The notes under the pieces are model-generated. The model was not told the DNA's origin and did no database searches. It worked only from the letters and a program-made list of their open reading frames with translations. Source: Acidobacteriaceae bacterium (lineage in GTDB: Bacteria > Acidobacteriota > Terriglobia > Terriglobales > Acidobacteriaceae). Taken from it: DNA of 64,000 nucleotides. This document shows, piece after piece, positions 62,855 to 64,000 of this stretch. A program made the position numbers and the translations under genes. Position 1 is the stretch's first letter, and each line of letters begins with the position of its first letter. The stretch covers positions 62,001 through 126,000 of the forward strand of contig PLBY01000081.1 of NCBI GenBank assembly GCA_003134655.1. Reading direction: 5' to 3'.

Positions 62855-64000
62855 CTAGCTTTCCCCTTGCAGAACCGGGTTCGGTATCGAAACTGGATGC
62901 GACTTGCGGTACAGGATGTACATCGAAATCAAGAACGCCGCGAGGTTAGCGATGATGATGCTGCCAACTACTCCCCACAAACCAAATGCGCGGGTGGCCG
63001 GAACCCCGACAACGAGCGACAGAACGCTCGCCACGATGCGGGCATAAAAGATGGAGTCCGGAGACTCAATGGCACGCAACAGAATCGCTGGCCCAAATGC
63101 CGCCGCCCACAGCGTTGTGCCCAAAGCCACGTAGGGGATGAAGTGCGCCACTTCGGTGTACTTGCCCCCGTAGAGCACGTGGAACACGAGGCCCTTGAAC
63201 GGAATCAGCACTGCCCAGTACGCAACGGCTCCGACTACAAACAGCAGCGTGATGCGCCGCACCAGCGGACCCGAACTCGAGATGCCCTTTTCGCGGCAGA
63301 CCCGCGCCGCGTACGGCAGAAAAAGAATCGAGAGGGCGGTGTAGCTCTGCTCCATGGGCAGCGACAAATTCATCAGTGCCCGCAACTGCCCGGCCTGAGC
63401 CATGCCGGAGAACGCGCTCACTAGCGGGTAATACATGTAATACGGAATCCACGTCACCACCGAGACGGCCAGCGCCCACCGTCCATATTCCCAATGCTTG
63501 CGCCAGGCCTGACCGGCCGTGGGCGCCTGCTCCGTGTCCGGCGGGAGGACTTTGTTCACCTGCGACAGCAGAAAGAATCCCGTGCCGAGGGCGCCGATCG
63601 CCATCAGCAGGTACGCCGAGAACGGGGAAACCAGCGCCCGCTTGTAAGCCACGAACAGCCCACCGGTCACCAACACGCAATAGATGAATGCGCCGATTGC
63701 GGCGCGGGCTGGCGCCAGGTTCATGTAATACGCGCGACGCAGCAACCAGAAGAACAAGATGCAGGGCGACGCGATCGCAACTCCCGCTAACGCTCCCGGC
63801 AGGCCATCTGCTTTACCCAGGCCGTATACGATCGCCGCCGAACCGCCCAGCAGGACCAGACCAAACACGGTCAGAGCTGCTTGAATCCCCAGCAGCGCTT
63901 TCAGATAACCGCGCAGGCAATGGCGATAAGCCGATCCGCTAAACACTCCCTGCGGCTCCGACAGCAGCGAGTGGTACACATAGGAGAGCAGCAGAAAAAC
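62855..64000 (-). CDS. Polysaccharide flippase-like membrane protein, C-terminal part (truncated by window)
   Basis: 381 residues are visible; the frame stays open to base 64000, so the N-terminus is outside. Ten or so helices with few charges, and segments such as LMNLSLPMEQSYTALSILFLPYAARVCREKG and GLWGVVGSIIIANLAAFLISMYILYRK, are typical of Wzx/MurJ-like (MATE/MOP) flippases. It would move lipid-linked repeat units across the inner membrane. It is the most upstream gene of the operon seen here. Confidence 0.82.
   Translation of the reverse strand, partial: VFLLLSYVYHSLLSEPQGVFSGSAYRHCLRGYLKALLGIQAALTVFGLVLLGGSAAIVYGLGKADGLPGALAGVAIASPCILFFWLLRRAYYMNLAPARAAIGAFIYCVLVTGGLFVAYKRALVSPFSAYLLMAIGALGTGFFLLSQVNKVLPPDTEQAPTAGQAWRKHWEYGRWALAVSVVTWIPYYMYYPLVSAFSGMAQAGQLRALMNLSLPMEQSYTALSILFLPYAARVCREKGISSSGPLVRRITLLFVVGAVAYWAVLIPFKGLVFHVLYGGKYTEVAHFIPYVALGTTLWAAAFGPAILLRAIESPDSIFYARIVASVLSLVVGVPATRAFGLWGVVGSIIIANLAAFLISMYILYRKSHPVSIPNPVLQGES

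Overview
The window looks like a chromosomal piece of a soil-type acidobacterium (Acidobacteriota, probably class Terriglobia). This is inferred from moderately high GC, haem A synthase next to an ABC transporter and DUF420, many secreted proteins with ASH ('choice-of-anchor D'), kelch, FG-GAP and putative Ig domains, poly-Gly lipoprotein linkers, and dispersed short palindromic repeats. I saw no rRNA, tRNA, CRISPR array, prophage or insertion sequence.

Region 1 (1-10 kb) is respiratory and housekeeping: the end of a multihaem cytochrome c, a cupredoxin-like lipoprotein, a CtaA-type haem A synthase with an apparent CTG start, an ABC exporter with a small membrane protein between its ATPase and permease, and a DUF420 protein. 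These fit terminal-oxidase biogenesis. Then follow a membrane HEAT-repeat/lipoyl-fold protein, a VOC protein, a ferredoxin, ssb, an SDR epimerase and a small zinc-ribbon protein.

Region 2 (10-55 kb) is dominated by the cell surface. It holds secreted proteins with ASH repeats, an SGNH-type hydrolase, an alpha/beta-hydrolase lipoprotein, a PQQ-like propeller with invasin-type Ig domains, a parallel beta-helix protein, an FG-GAP propeller, one single and three double kelch propellers, three related clan-A glycoside-hydrolase-like lipoproteins, a tandem pair of flavin-dependent-halogenase-like enzymes, a cation/proton antiporter, a membrane glycosyltransferase-like TPR protein, two di-haem DUF1111 proteins, and a LuxR-type regulator with a degenerate receiver. 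Six copies of a 15-bp element (RTGAARRWNYTTGCA, mostly preceded by GTCAA) lie in intergenic regions beside these genes. I regard this as the best candidate for an undescribed feature: a shared control element of a surface-protein regulon, possibly linked to the LuxR-type regulator.

Region 3 (55-64 kb) is a tight minus-strand polysaccharide operon: flippase (cut by the window end), sulfotransferase, GH10 enzyme, O-antigen-ligase/polymerase-like protein, GDP-mannose 3,5-epimerase-like protein, WecB/TagA/CpsF glycosyltransferase, GT4 glycosyltransferase and a second sulfotransferase. Together they suggest a sulfated exopolysaccharide that may contain L-galactose or a related sugar.

Functions come from reading motifs and recalled families; no searches were run. 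Starts were moved to the best ribosome-binding site or signal peptide where an open frame began too far upstream.
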